Of a DNA stretch of 41,607 nucleotides, positions 7,941-17,470 are shown piece after piece. The notes under the pieces are model-generated. The model did no database searches. It was not told the DNA's origin and saw only the letters and a program-made list of their open reading frames with translations. The stretch is taken from the NCBI GenBank assembly GCA_030849805.1, contig JASANZ010002068.1, positions 1 through 41,607 on the forward strand, written 5' to 3'. The first letter of the stretch is position 1; every line of letters starts with the position of its first letter. Position numbers and translations under genes: made by a program. The stretch is from Sergeia podlipaevii. Its lineage: Eukaryota; Euglenozoa; Kinetoplastea; Trypanosomatida; Trypanosomatidae.

Positions 7941-9200
7941 TCATCTGGCACCGTGGGAAGCTCCTTTGCGGCTGCTAGTAGAACGGTAGTAAAAATGGTC
8001 GCATACCGCCCTATTATTATCAGCCGTAGGTGGCAGCAGTACAGAAAACGATCCATGTGGCGGCGGAAGCCCAATAGACCACTCGCCATCCATCATACCA
8101 AGTCGCACCTTCACCTGTTGCCGTAACGTCAGTGCGGCTACTAAACTTCTCGTGTCGACCGCTGCTGTTGCTGTGGTCATCTCCGTCTGTTGCAAGGCCT
8201 CAAAGCGCTGCTGTTGAGGAGGCTGGAATCCACGCGGCTGTGTTTTGGTGATAGGGCCTTCTACTTTGTAGAGAGCAGTTGTGCCACCACGTCCTCTATG
8301 GAGGTCAGGCTGTGAGCTACTCACGGTAGTCAGCGCACCCTTCTCAGCCAGCACTACTACATCGTTTTCTGTGAATCCACCAGCAGCTGTACTAGCACTA
8401 GCATCACAAAAAGTCTCACTCGATACATCGCGCAGACGCAACGAAATGGCAAAACATGCAAGACCAGCATTTGGGGCGGCCGTCACAGACCATGCGCCGT
8501 ATTCCACCTCCTCCTCCTCCACCTCCTCTCTTTTTCCCTCCTTCTTCTTCATTTGTGCCCTGTCCTTCTTCTGTGATTTCTTGAGCACTACCCCAGCACG
8601 TGCATCCGTGAGTGCCGCGCTGATGAAGCCGAGGCCCAAAACGGCATCGTACAGGTTGTGCTGTGTGACAGGCAGGGCGGGCCCTGCACGGAGCACCGGA
8701 TAGTCAGATGTGAAACCACCACCGCAGAGGGTAAAGCCTTTCCTCAGCACATCCACCTCACAGGCGAGTGTGACGCAGTTCTCCACTGATGAAAGAAGAA
8801 CGTCACCGCCACCAGCACCGTCCTTCTTAGACGAGATTAGCAATGACCGACGCCGTAGCTCGCACGCCTCCTCGTGCGTAGCTCCGTCCAGCAATGCCGA
8901 CATACCGACATGAAGATCGTACTTGCCATACTTGTCAATGAGTACAACAACTCGCACAGTAACACAGAACCTTGCAATCTGGGCGGCCGTTAGGCTCGGT
9001 GCCAGCGAGGGAAGGTGACGTACTATCCACGTATGAGACTCGGGGTCGTAGAAGGAAGCGGTCACGCCTGTAACACCCCCTTCTACCTGTATACTAGCAG
9101 AAAGGGGCTTCTCGTTTTCACCGAGACGCACTGTGATGGTGGGGTCGCTGCCTGATACCGATAGTACGCGGAAATATTTAGACAAAGCAGATGATTGCAT
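7941..9200 (-). CDS. Hypothetical protein (419 aa)
   Basis: I do not recognise this protein. The N-terminal half (about residues 1-200) looks folded, with alternating hydrophobic beta-type segments (VLSVSGSDPTITVRL, FCVTVRVVVLIDKYGKYDLHVG). A strongly charged Lys/Glu-rich linker follows at about 208-232, then a second moderately hydrophobic segment and a Gln/Pro-rich stretch, and the last 70 residues again look ordered (VKVRLGMMDGEWSIGLPP). There is no signal peptide or membrane segment. The ATG at 9200 is the first in frame; the nearest upstream AG leaves a 21-nt 5' UTR that itself is pyrimidine-rich. Codon use is less biased than in CPN60 or the SODs, suggesting modest expression. Nothing in the context points to a function. 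Confidence 0.8.
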   Translation of the reverse strand: MQSSALSKYFRVLSVSGSDPTITVRLGENEKPLSASIQVEGGVTGVTASFYDPESHTWIVRHLPSLAPSLTAAQIARFCVTVRVVVLIDKYGKYDLHVGMSALLDGATHEEACELRRRSLLISSKKDGAGGGDVLLSSVENCVTLACEVDVLRKGFTLCGGGFTSDYPVLRAGPALPVTQHNLYDAVLGLGFISAALTDARAGVVLKKSQKKDRAQMKKKEGKREEVEEEEVEYGAWSVTAAPNAGLACFAISLRLRDVSSETFCDASASTAAGGFTENDVVVLAEKGALTTVSSSQPDLHRGRGGTTALYKVEGPITKTQPRGFQPPQQQRFEALQQTEMTTATAAVDTRSLVAALTLRQQVKVRLGMMDGEWSIGLPPPHGSFSVLLPPTADNNRAVCDHFYYRSTSSRKGASHGAR

Positions 9201-10090
9201 GAGATAAAGAAGACAAAAAATCTATATAAAAGCAAGAGTAGGAAGGTGTGTGAGTGTGTATTTCTCTATTGGTATATCTACAACAACGTCACTTGTATAT
9301 TTCTTCTTCCGTACTTCCATACGCACAACTGGGTTGTGTATGTGTACTTTTGCTTTGCTTTTTTTTGTTTTGTTTTGAAAAGGGAAAAAAGGAAAAAAAA
9401 ATGGAGAACATAAATACTTTGAAAAAAGAAAAAAAAAAACGCATTCCAACACACACAAAAAGGAGCAAGGCATCACAAAACAAAAAGCACGCTATTATGA
9501 GGTTACTTGGCAGTGTAGTGCAATTGATAAGTACATATATATATAATTTTTACCGTTTATTATAAATGCAGAGACACAAAGAAGACTGCGTGAAGAAGAC
9601 ATGCACATACAAAAAGTAAAGAAAAAAACCCTCAGAACCCTTCATAGTGAATAAGAAACGAACAACCAGACAATCAAACAACAACAGCAACAAAAACGCT
9701 AGACAGAGTACGCATAGGATGTCACAAAAACTATTCCTTCCTTTAAAAAAAAAAAGAAGTAAGAAACAAATAAAGAAAAAAGATGACCCTTATCAACAAA
9801 TGGGCTTGATTGAAGTGTACTGACATCAAAATAGTAGTCAACAAAAAAAGGGAAAAAATTCAAAACAACAAAGATGCATCGTCACACTCATGGATATAGG
9901 GAATGGGTATACCAATCCAGGTACTCATCCGCACCTATCAAATAAAAAGGAAGAAGAAAGATGAGCCCAAGGCACGAACAAACAAGGTGGATACCTCCAA
10001 AAACGTTTTCAAGAATGCTTACATAAGATACATACAAACACAAGGTGTGTGTACTGCGCTTGCCATTCTTATTCAACCCATAACTTGCGA
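9201..10090. other. Intergenic between the 7941-9200 and CDF-like genes
   Basis: No gene is seen. It holds G/A-rich and T-rich runs (about 9355-9440), a short TA tract (about 9535-9545) and many A runs. Open frames on both strands are low-complexity. Confidence 0.7.
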
Positions 10091-11710
10091 TTAATGCGTT
10101 CCAGGAAGCGGAGGGAACATCCTTGCCGTGCTATGAGGCAAAGGCTGTGATAAAGATGCTCCTGTGGTGCTGTAATAGCTGTACGTACTGCTAGGAACAA
10201 GGCCGCTAGCAGATGGTGCAGAGGGAAAAGCCCGCTGCTGCTGGTAGTTTGCCGTGAGGGACTGGGTATATGCTCCAGGTGGAGCAGGGAAGCTTGCGGT
10301 GCCCAAGGAAGAAGACTGCTGATATGGCTGAGGTGTGTAGGGGTTGTTGGCGTTCCCGCTGAATGCCGGATGTGCACCACCAGCAGCGCCAAGATTGATA
10401 TTTGGCATTGTTGGTGGTGTTGGGGACGATAAGGAGGGAAGCAGGTGCATCGCAGGGTTGTTGACAGGCGGGTAGCTGCTGCTTGTAACAACACCACCAC
10501 CGTTTTGTGCCTGCCCGTCCTCCGCATGATGATGATGGTGATGATGATGTTGATGCAAGTGCCCATGGTGACTGTGCTCATGATCGTGCCCATTGCAGTG
10601 ATCGTGTCCGTGTGCATGGTCGCTGTGCTGATCTTTGTGAAGTTGGACCTCACTAAAATCACCACCTGCGATGCTTCCGCTTCTGAAGCACTCCACATAG
10701 GCAAAGGCTACCACCTCTTGAAGCTCACGCCGTGCTGCGAGAGTTACATGCGCGGCATCCGCATCCGACATGAGACGCACTCGAACCATGCCCATAGCCT
10801 GGCCGGCATTGACACTCCAGAAGACCGATGACTGCACCTGCAGCACACCTTCTATGATCTTGATGGATCGCAGAGCACGTTTGGTAGCGGCGCACAGCGC
10901 GGGGTCAGTGATAGCGTTGTTAAGCAACAACCACAGCATTTCGCGGCCGCGTACATAGCCCACGTAAAGGTACACACAAGCTGCACCTAGTGCCACGACC
11001 GTGTCTGCGCGAGTCGAATATGTCATGGCCATCCACACACAGCACGCAAGCGTCGTCATGGGCATGGCGAGAAGCACAAAGAGGTCCCGCGTGCTGCCCA
11101 GCGATCGGCGCATAAGGCCACCGCCAAGACCCGCACTTGGGCCTTGAGCGTCCTTCTGTGCATCCCCGCACGCCGCAAAAAAAAGTTGAGCCTCGGCATA
11201 ACCGCCGCCGCCAGTAACACTGGCCCCCATCGGAGACCACCGCCCAGCAAGCCGATCCGTGAGCAGCACATCTTGCCGGTACCACAGGAGCAGAGCGCAA
11301 TGCGCACAGGCAAAGACAAAAGGCAATAGAGGGTCTGCTGGCCTGCGGTGAAGAACGTGATGAAGTCCTTCCAAGATCGTGGTGAGGCATCCAAAAGAAA
11401 AGAACACCGCAGAGCCAAAGCGCAGCACTACACTCACGCGGTGCAGACCAAAGCAGTACGGGTAAGTAGTATCGCTGCTACACAGAGACACATCCTTCGC
11501 CATGGCTCGCGCAATAACGGCTGCTGCGAGAGAGATGCCATTGTTAAGCACCACAAGGTTCTCGACTGACAAGATAAAGTGATGTGTGTGAAGTGATACT
11601 ATAAGACATAGAAGCCACAGCACAAGGAAGCTGCAAGTCCCACGTCTCTGTCTACGTAGTACACGATCGTTAGTGTGGCTGCGGAACAGTCTAAGGGCAT
11701 CACGAAACAT
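10091..11710 (-). CDS. Cation diffusion facilitator-like membrane protein with His-rich tail
   Basis: A 539-residue protein with about six membrane segments (roughly 24-40, 46-71, 92-117, 128-143, 209-230, 235-255) followed by a cytosolic-type domain (about 265-343), the layout of CDF/ZnT zinc transporters. YPYCFGLHR (83-91) matches the family's YGxxR segment before TM3, and RAD (234-236) matches the conserved Asp entering TM6. However, the HxxxD pairs that bind zinc in TM2 and TM5 are not found: TM2 reads NLVVLNNGIS and TM5 has no His. A His-rich stretch (about 358-395, including nine consecutive His) sits after the C-terminal domain rather than in the TM4-TM5 loop. The rest is Pro/Ser/Gln-rich and probably disordered. 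Frame is open further upstream but the first ATG is 11710. Transport activity is doubtful. Confidence 0.75.
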   Translation of the reverse strand: MFRDALRLFRSHTNDRVLRRQRRGTCSFLVLWLLCLIVSLHTHHFILSVENLVVLNNGISLAAAVIARAMAKDVSLCSSDTTYPYCFGLHRVSVVLRFGSAVFFSFGCLTTILEGLHHVLHRRPADPLLPFVFACAHCALLLWYRQDVLLTDRLAGRWSPMGASVTGGGGYAEAQLFFAACGDAQKDAQGPSAGLGGGLMRRSLGSTRDLFVLLAMPMTTLACCVWMAMTYSTRADTVVALGAACVYLYVGYVRGREMLWLLLNNAITDPALCAATKRALRSIKIIEGVLQVQSSVFWSVNAGQAMGMVRVRLMSDADAAHVTLAARRELQEVVAFAYVECFRSGSIAGGDFSEVQLHKDQHSDHAHGHDHCNGHDHEHSHHGHLHQHHHHHHHHAEDGQAQNGGGVVTSSSYPPVNNPAMHLLPSLSSPTPPTMPNINLGAAGGAHPAFSGNANNPYTPQPYQQSSSLGTASFPAPPGAYTQSLTANYQQQRAFPSAPSASGLVPSSTYSYYSTTGASLSQPLPHSTARMFPPLPGTH

Positions 11711-12536
11711 AATATGTATAGAAAGAACAATCAATGTAAGTGTAGATATGTAAATAAGAGCAAAAAAAAAGAAAAAAAAAGATGCTCTACTGCAACTTAT
11801 TGTGAATGACGACAGATGTACAGATTGTGCGCTGCTGAGTGTTATGCGTCTTTTAAGGAAGAAGAGTATAACTAAATTCTTGATGGTCCGACGACCGTTT
11901 TTCCTTTCTTTTTTTTGTAGTTCACTCGGTTTCACTCTACCCTTGTAATGCTAGCAGTAATGAGAATTCGCTATTAGGATAGAGAGAAAGAAAGAAAGCA
12001 GTGCCAAAGTATAGCAAACTCTCAATTATATATTTGTACGCTCCCTCACGGAAGCTCCTACAAAACTAGCACAATAAGCGGCGTAAATGTATATATAGGG
12101 ATATTTCAGCAGTAAAGAGAATTGTGCGAAGTAGAGCAATAAAAAATAATCAGCCGATGCTAAACATGAATGTTCTTCACACAACAAATATGCCATGATA
12201 TGTGGGCACGCGGAAAAAAAAAACCACGATTAGGGGGAAAAAGAGGGGTTCTCATATGATGTAGCGCCCATGTATATTATTACTGTTTTGTTTTTCTGCA
12301 GCATCTTTGTGACGCTATGCAGTGAGGTGATTAGTCTCTATGATATATATATATATATGCTATAAACAGTCCCTGGCACTTCAAGAGAGAGAGAGAGTGT
12401 GTGTGTGTGCCATTCCTCTATTGTCCATCTGAACATCTATTGTGCGGCAATGTCTTATATTTATTCTTACCCGCACTGATCAAAGCAAGATGACTTTTCA
12501 CAGAAAGAGAGAGAGAGAGAGAATGAGACCAGAGAA
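11711..12536. other. Intergenic between the CDF-like and DPB4-like genes
   Basis: No gene is seen. It holds two A runs (11762-11780) that are pyrimidine tracts on the sense strand; the first AG downstream of them before the CDF-like ATG is absent, so that gene probably has a longer 5' UTR (about 74 nt or more). Also present are TA (12343-12358), GA then GT (12384-12409) and GA (12506-12522) repeats. Confidence 0.65.
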
Positions 12537-12551
12537 CTATCTCTCTCTCTT
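12506..12551 (-). repeat. GA/CT inverted repeat spanning a stop codon
   Basis: A plus-strand GA run (12506-12522) faces a CT run (12541-12550) that encodes the last three codons of the DPB4-like gene. In the mRNA the terminal AGAGAGAGA and the downstream UCUCUCUCUC can pair as a stem of about ten base pairs with the UAG stop and about 18 nt in the loop region. Confidence 0.5.
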
Positions 12552-13034
12552 CACCGGGGTCTGAAGCAGTGGAACAAGGTGTGCCATCCCAGCCGCTGTC
12601 ATCGCATCCCTAACATCTTGTGGGGAAAGTGTAGTGCGCTTCGATTTGGCGAGTGTGCGTTCTTCCTCAGCAAGGCAGGCAAGATATAAAAGAGATATCG
12701 TAGCGGCCTTTTGAAAAGCGGCCTTCGCATCACGCGACACATGCATACCCTCCGGAACGACTTGTGCTACCACACGGTTCACCTGACCGGCAGCGAGACC
12801 AGAAGCCTTGGAAACTGGCTTGATCGCTGCCTCGTTCCGCACGTTGTCGGCATCGCCGCTAGGTGCAGCGGTTGCCACTGCCTCTTCTTCTTCTTTTTCT
12901 TCTCTCCCCTTCACTACGTTCGTCTCATGAAGTTCATTATTAAGCACAGCTGATCTACTGCGGTGTAATGCCAGCAGCGCGTCTGCTGTTGCTTCAATAT
13001 CAACGGTTTCTAAAACGTCTTGTCGGTGTTCCAT
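12537..13034 (-). CDS. Histone-fold protein, DNA polymerase epsilon subunit DPB4/POLE3-like
   Basis: A 165-residue protein whose C-terminal half (about 80-157) is a CBF/NF-Y-type histone fold resembling POLE3/Dpb4 (CHRAC17). The segments GQVNRVVAQVVPEGMHVSRDAKAAFQKAA and then SKRTTLSPQDVRDAM match the family's conserved positions (NxIxRIxKxxLPEG.xISKEAxxAxxxAA and GKRKTLxxxDVxxAM). Dpb4 pairs with a second histone-fold subunit in the leading-strand DNA polymerase and in chromatin remodellers. Unlike human POLE3, which begins close to the fold and has a charged C-terminal tail, this one has an 80-residue N-terminal extension with an acidic Glu-rich run (45-51) and a short basic C-terminus. Other NF-Y-like histone-fold proteins remain possible. 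Confidence 0.75.
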   Translation of the reverse strand: MEHRQDVLETVDIEATADALLALHRSRSAVLNNELHETNVVKGREEKEEEEAVATAAPSGDADNVRNEAAIKPVSKASGLAAGQVNRVVAQVVPEGMHVSRDAKAAFQKAATISLLYLACLAEEERTLAKSKRTTLSPQDVRDAMTAAGMAHLVPLLQTPVKRER

Positions 13035-13036
13035 GA

Positions 13037-13070
13037 CTAAACTACATCGCGAAAGAGAGAAGAAAAAAAA
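13037..13070 (-). promoter_or_regulatory. Predicted trans-splice acceptor for the DPB4-like gene
   Basis: A 20-nt uninterrupted pyrimidine tract on the sense strand (13070-13051) is followed by two AGs (13043-13042 and 13038-13037) and then the ATG at 13034, giving 5' UTRs of 7 or 2 nt. Confidence 0.65.
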
Positions 13071-13723
13071 TTAACAAAATAAAAAAAGTGTCACGTTGAA
13101 ATAAATAAAAATTGAGTACGACATGGAAGATTCATTCACAAAACAGGACCATAAGTGGTGCGCACTGACTGCGATACGCCATATTGCTTTATTTTCCTCC
13201 TCAATACTGCGCACACCAGCACAATGAAGAATTGAAAAAAGAAAAGACAAAACACACAGATAGATAAAAAGGAAAGCACATAAAAATTGAGTATCTAGCA
13301 CAAATACATACAAAAATGTAAAGAAGGGAATAGATCAGCAAAAAAATAAATAAATAAATATTAATAAAAAAGGAAATGCACGTAAAAAAAAAAAAGCAGT
13401 TCATATGTATTTTATATATGAAAAAATCCATAACTACTTTCAATCGGATCACGATGAACGCATGCCAGTACCAAAGCATTGATTTGCTATACACACACAT
13501 TCATTTGCAAACAAAGAGAGAAAAAAAATATGTTCATGATATAGTCTGACTGTCAAAAGTCAAACAACAAAAAAGTGGTGAAATGCCCTTTTCAAGTCAC
13601 AAACCACAGGGCACAACACTCCCTGTTTTTATTCGCGTGTCTCCTCCCCTTCTTTCACCGTTATATAAAAGGGGCAATGAAAACAAGATGCAATGATGAA
13701 AAGAAAGAAAAAGGACTCCTCTA

Positions 13724-13750
13724 CACTCACTCACTCACTCACTCACTCAC
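13724..13750. repeat. (CACT)n tetranucleotide microsatellite
   Basis: About six and a half direct copies of CACT, continuing into imperfect CACA/CACT sequence to about 13772. A simple sequence repeat in a presumed 3' UTR. Confidence 0.9.
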
Positions 13751-15267
13751 ACACACTCACTCGCTCACGCACACATTTTATATTTTGTGTGATGTATATA
13801 TATATATACTTTTTTCACACGGCAAACACGTGTATAGTCAGAGAGTAAAAAAAATAATTTAAAAAAAATGCCCAAAGGAGAAAAACAGAAGAAATAGATA
13901 CAACATGCGCGGCAAAACGTCTGTTTACACGACAAGAAAAAGAAGGTTTGAAGAATAATATAATAATAAAACAATATGAACAAGAGAACAGAGAAAAGAG
14001 ATAACAAAGGATATCAACTAAAAAAAAAAGATGAATTCCTCGCGTTCCCTCTATCCCCCTCAGAAAGTATGTTAGTTCAAAAAGCAGCTACTACACTCAA
14101 ACTGAACTTTTTGAGTGCAGTACGTGGAATAACATGCTCTTGTCCCTTTTTCTTCTTCTACTTCTTCGTTCCTAAGAACAATGTCTACTGCTATTTCGTT
14201 TTCCCTCTCTTCTGTTGACACACGCACACATGTACACACGGCTATCATGGTCCTCAAAATATACACGAAAAAAAAAAAAAAAAGAAGACCCACAAAGTTC
14301 CCGCTTCACTTGCGACCTAAACAATTCGCTGCAGGAAACGTATATATATATATATGAGTACATAATTTCACCAAGAAAACTGCGTGAATGTACTTCTGTG
14401 CTTGTGCACCTACAAAACAATTATTGAGGAGAGCATCATAGATGCACATTCAAAGAAACAAGTAACCGCGCAAACGCAATCTCAATTTTTTTTTTGATTT
14501 TTTTTTTCTCCCATAGAAAAAAAAAGTGACAACCACAAAGTGTTGTTGCTACGAAGGAACAAGAAAGGCAAAAAAAATAATAATTACTGCTTTGAACTTC
14601 CCTCGTATTGTTTTGGTTGATGTATACCTAAAGGATTTACAAAACAATTGAAACAGAAAAGGAGAAAAAAAAAACGCACACACATAAATAAATAAGCACA
14701 ATAGCCACAACAAAAACGACAATGTAAGCAACATATATTCGGTGGAGCGCGCGCACTCGCAGTACACAGGCATAATATACACACACATACATACATACAT
14801 ATATATATGAACGCTAAACCGCTCGGCTTTGGTAACCATTGTATCTCATTTTTTTGGGGGGAGGGGGAAGGCAAATCATTTTTTTCTTTTGAAGTGGAAT
14901 ATGCAAGCTACAAAAAGAACCAGGGCAAAATGTCGCACAAAACATACATTTTGCCATCCGTGATGCGAGCACTCACAAGCTCTTATCCACATAAGCATCC
15001 CCACGCATACACACACACACAGGTGTTTAAAAAATGAAGAAGATATGTATTAAACAAAAAAAAATACTAGTAAAAAAAGTTTGTAACGACATAGAACGAC
15101 TAAAGAAGGAAATATATATAGAGAGGAAAAAAGAGGAAAGTAAAGGCTTTCCTCTTCCACAGAGGCAATCATAAACTCATTGCAAGAAACAAAAAAGGAG
15201 CGTGTTTGTGCCTGCCTTGCTGCCTGTCTCTCCTTGTGTGGCCGCCTATCAGCCCATCCATCATCCA

Positions 15268-17427
15268 CTAAAAGTCTCTCATTGCATTTCCTTTGAAAAA
15301 GTTGTCAAATTGTCCCTCGCATACCATTTGCAGGCGCGCCTCACCAACACGACATCCTTCCGCCACGTACGGTTCCAAAAGATAGCAAGCGGCAAAGAAG
15401 TGTTTGACATCCACCGCGCAGTACTGAATGAGCAGTGGCGCCAGCGGACGTGTTTCCCAGTGCTCAAAGGTACCTCCAAGCTTAGGATCGAAGCACGCCC
15501 GGCCCATCTCTTTAATTGACGCCTCGCTCTCTGCAAGGAGCCCAAGATGACGAAAGACGTCCTTCATACCTGGAAGATGATGTGCGTGAGGCGCCACACT
15601 GTAGCACGACGCCACCTGCAAGTCGCACACATTGCTCAGCCGCACATTATAAAGGAAGAATAACGCGTCGCAGTCAGCACGGCAGTCAAACATAAGCTTG
15701 CAAATGAAAGAGGATTCTAGCACAACACGCAGCAAGCTGCCACCGCTCAGTGCTGCAGCGCCTAGCTGAACAAGATCTATAATGTACACGCAGTGCACTG
15801 TCGCGAGTGTAATGATGCACACAGTGCCGTTCCTGCCCAGGTCGCGTCCCTCCAAGTCGAGAGCCACCACCGCTGGGCCCAACGGGTTGCAGTTCTCCTC
15901 GTTGTGATGTTGGTGTTGGTAGTGTATGTGTGCTCTCTGCGCATCCGTCAGTATCGCGAAGCAGACATCCTCAAGATGGGCAAGGGAGTCTATGGTGATA
16001 ATGTGCTGCGGTGTGTTGGGCGTGCTTGCATTCACGAAGTCTACACTGGCTGCGCCTCTGGTGTATGCTCCATTACCTATTCCTTGCGAGCAGTATGTGT
16101 ATTGAGGCAATCCAGAAAACAAGTTTTGTTGCTGCTGTGAAGGACAGAAAAGGGGCTGCCAGCTCCTGCTCAGTGCTGCTGCTGGGGCACCGTGGTCGTC
16201 TGAAGACGACCGCTCATCATGGTCCACGCTGCTGCTGCCCGTAAAGTAAGACGTGGCGCTGCTGCGCTGAACCGCCTGCTGCTGTGTCATAGAGGAGGGT
16301 GTGTAGTGTCCAGAAACCGTAAAGGTAGGTGGCGATCGACCGTGGCTGCTCACGCTGCTGACTGTGTACTGAGGGAACTGCTGCTGATACGGCGCCTGCA
16401 TGGTGCTCGGTGAAGAAGCGTTGGAGTGTGTGTTCTCGCCAGGGCTGGGAAGCGCGCTCACAGTGAAATGATTCGGCAAAGGAAGCGCCACTGGAGAGAC
16501 CCGCACGGGATGCAGTGGGGGTGTGTTTGGGTACTCCGTTGCACATTTCATGCCATGTAGATGCTGTTGAAAGGTGGTGGGGCTCACAATGGAGCCTCCT
16601 GGCTGTCTTGATGCCGCTGCCGCTGCAGTGGTCGGTGATGCCGTCCCGCAATTGGCGTCGTTGCTAATATCGAAGCATGGGGTCCCTGCGTAGTAGTTGC
16701 TTGGGCCTCCTCCGCCATAATGAATGGCTTTTGCGTTGCTTGGCCCCTTTGAAGAAGCAGCGGACACCTTGTACCCTGCGTATAGAGACCCCTGGCCCGC
16801 TATGGGTGAGCATACCGGGGATAGAGAGTGGCACTTGATTGCGTCATAGGCAACTTGGGGTTGCACGTGATATGGAGTAGCTCCTCCCCCAAACACACCG
16901 TACTCAATGCTCTCCTTACTTGCAAGGTAGTCTCTTGGATAAAACGGTTCTGCATTCACCGGTAATTTGCTGTAAGTGTGTAACTCCTGCGGTTTCTTCA
17001 CTCCGGAGCTACTAGTTGAGATGTCAAAGTCAATGGGAGTAGGGGCCTTGACCGCTGCCACTGGCGCAGTGGACAATGCCATCGAGGGCAAGGCAATTGG
17101 TGTCGACACACCGCGACTGTTACTGCGCGTGCGACCATCGATCTTTCCAGAAGGAGACTCTGTCAACATAATTGGAGTGCTGCTACATGCATCGTGGCTA
17201 GACTTCATCACGCTGCTCGGCGTATGGGGAGGTAGTGAGGTGGCCCCGCTGAGGGTCTCGTTGTCTGTGCTCACACCGCTGGATATGCTGACAGACAAGA
17301 TCGCGACACCGAGATTTTCGTGATCATGGAGGCTTGTGACGTGAAGAGGAAGAGCAGCCTCTTCTGTTTCGGCACTATTGGTATTGCTGCTTGGTGATGC
17401 GGCGGGTACAGCCGTAGAAGCTTGCAT
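15268..17427 (-). CDS. 3'-5' exonuclease domain protein, EXD1/Egalitarian-like
   Basis: A 719-residue protein. Residues about 518-695 form a DEDDy 3'-5' exonuclease domain: Exo I ALDLEG with Asp524 and Glu526, Exo II KLMFDCRADCDAL with Asp581, Asp585 or Asp587 as the catalytic candidate, and Exo III QYCAVDVKHFF with Tyr669 and Asp673. The spelling DCR...CDLQVAS most resembles EXD1/Egalitarian rather than RNase D or WRN. The N-terminal 470 residues are Ser/Pro/Gln-rich with poly-Gln and poly-Ala runs and look disordered. RNA is the likely substrate or ligand; in animals EXD1 and Egalitarian act as RNA-binding adaptors with weak or no nuclease activity, so activity here is not certain although the acidic residues are kept. 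Unusually long spacers (2.2 kb) lie on both sides. Confidence 0.85.
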   Translation of the reverse strand: MQASTAVPAASPSSNTNSAETEEAALPLHVTSLHDHENLGVAILSVSISSGVSTDNETLSGATSLPPHTPSSVMKSSHDACSSTPIMLTESPSGKIDGRTRSNSRGVSTPIALPSMALSTAPVAAVKAPTPIDFDISTSSSGVKKPQELHTYSKLPVNAEPFYPRDYLASKESIEYGVFGGGATPYHVQPQVAYDAIKCHSLSPVCSPIAGQGSLYAGYKVSAASSKGPSNAKAIHYGGGGPSNYYAGTPCFDISNDANCGTASPTTAAAAASRQPGGSIVSPTTFQQHLHGMKCATEYPNTPPLHPVRVSPVALPLPNHFTVSALPSPGENTHSNASSPSTMQAPYQQQFPQYTVSSVSSHGRSPPTFTVSGHYTPSSMTQQQAVQRSSATSYFTGSSSVDHDERSSSDDHGAPAAALSRSWQPLFCPSQQQQNLFSGLPQYTYCSQGIGNGAYTRGAASVDFVNASTPNTPQHIITIDSLAHLEDVCFAILTDAQRAHIHYQHQHHNEENCNPLGPAVVALDLEGRDLGRNGTVCIITLATVHCVYIIDLVQLGAAALSGGSLLRVVLESSFICKLMFDCRADCDALFFLYNVRLSNVCDLQVASCYSVAPHAHHLPGMKDVFRHLGLLAESEASIKEMGRACFDPKLGGTFEHWETRPLAPLLIQYCAVDVKHFFAACYLLEPYVAEGCRVGEARLQMVCEGQFDNFFKGNAMRDF

Positions 17428-17428
17428 T

Positions 17429-17470
17429 CTCTAGTTCGCACTAACTCAGAGCGAAGAGTTCTTCTTCCTT
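17429..17470 (-). promoter_or_regulatory. Predicted trans-splice acceptor region for the exonuclease gene
   Basis: A moderate pyrimidine tract (actcttcgctct on the sense strand) is followed by several AGs, the last ending one base before the ATG at 17427 (AG at 17430-17429) and others at 17432-17431 and 17442-17441. The 5' UTR would be 1 to about 20 nt. Confidence 0.45.

Larger units (their letters stand above)
13035..15267. other. Long intergenic region (2.2 kb) downstream of the exonuclease gene
   Basis: No conserved gene is recognised in this 2.2-kb stretch. It contains (CACT)n at 13724-13750, TA tracts at about 13795-13809 and 14341-14354, CATA/TA repeats at 14786-14808, T runs (14485-14508), and a G-rich block after T7 (14856-14867). 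Open frames here encode Phe/Leu/Tyr-rich or Lys-rich low-complexity peptides. It probably contains a long 3' UTR for the exonuclease gene. Confidence 0.65.

Noticed and set aside
11711..11935. A 75-residue upstream extension of the CDF-like protein
   Set aside because: It begins with GTG, contains no ATG, and consists of Ser/Phe/Lys-rich translation of homopolymers.
13724..13772. Short direct repeats resembling a CRISPR-like array
   Set aside because: They are contiguous tetranucleotides without spacers in a eukaryotic genome; this is a microsatellite.
15050..15268. Small minus-strand frame adjoining the exonuclease stop
   Set aside because: It overlaps the presumed 3' UTR, its C-terminal half is homopolymer-derived, and no splice signal separates it from the exonuclease gene.
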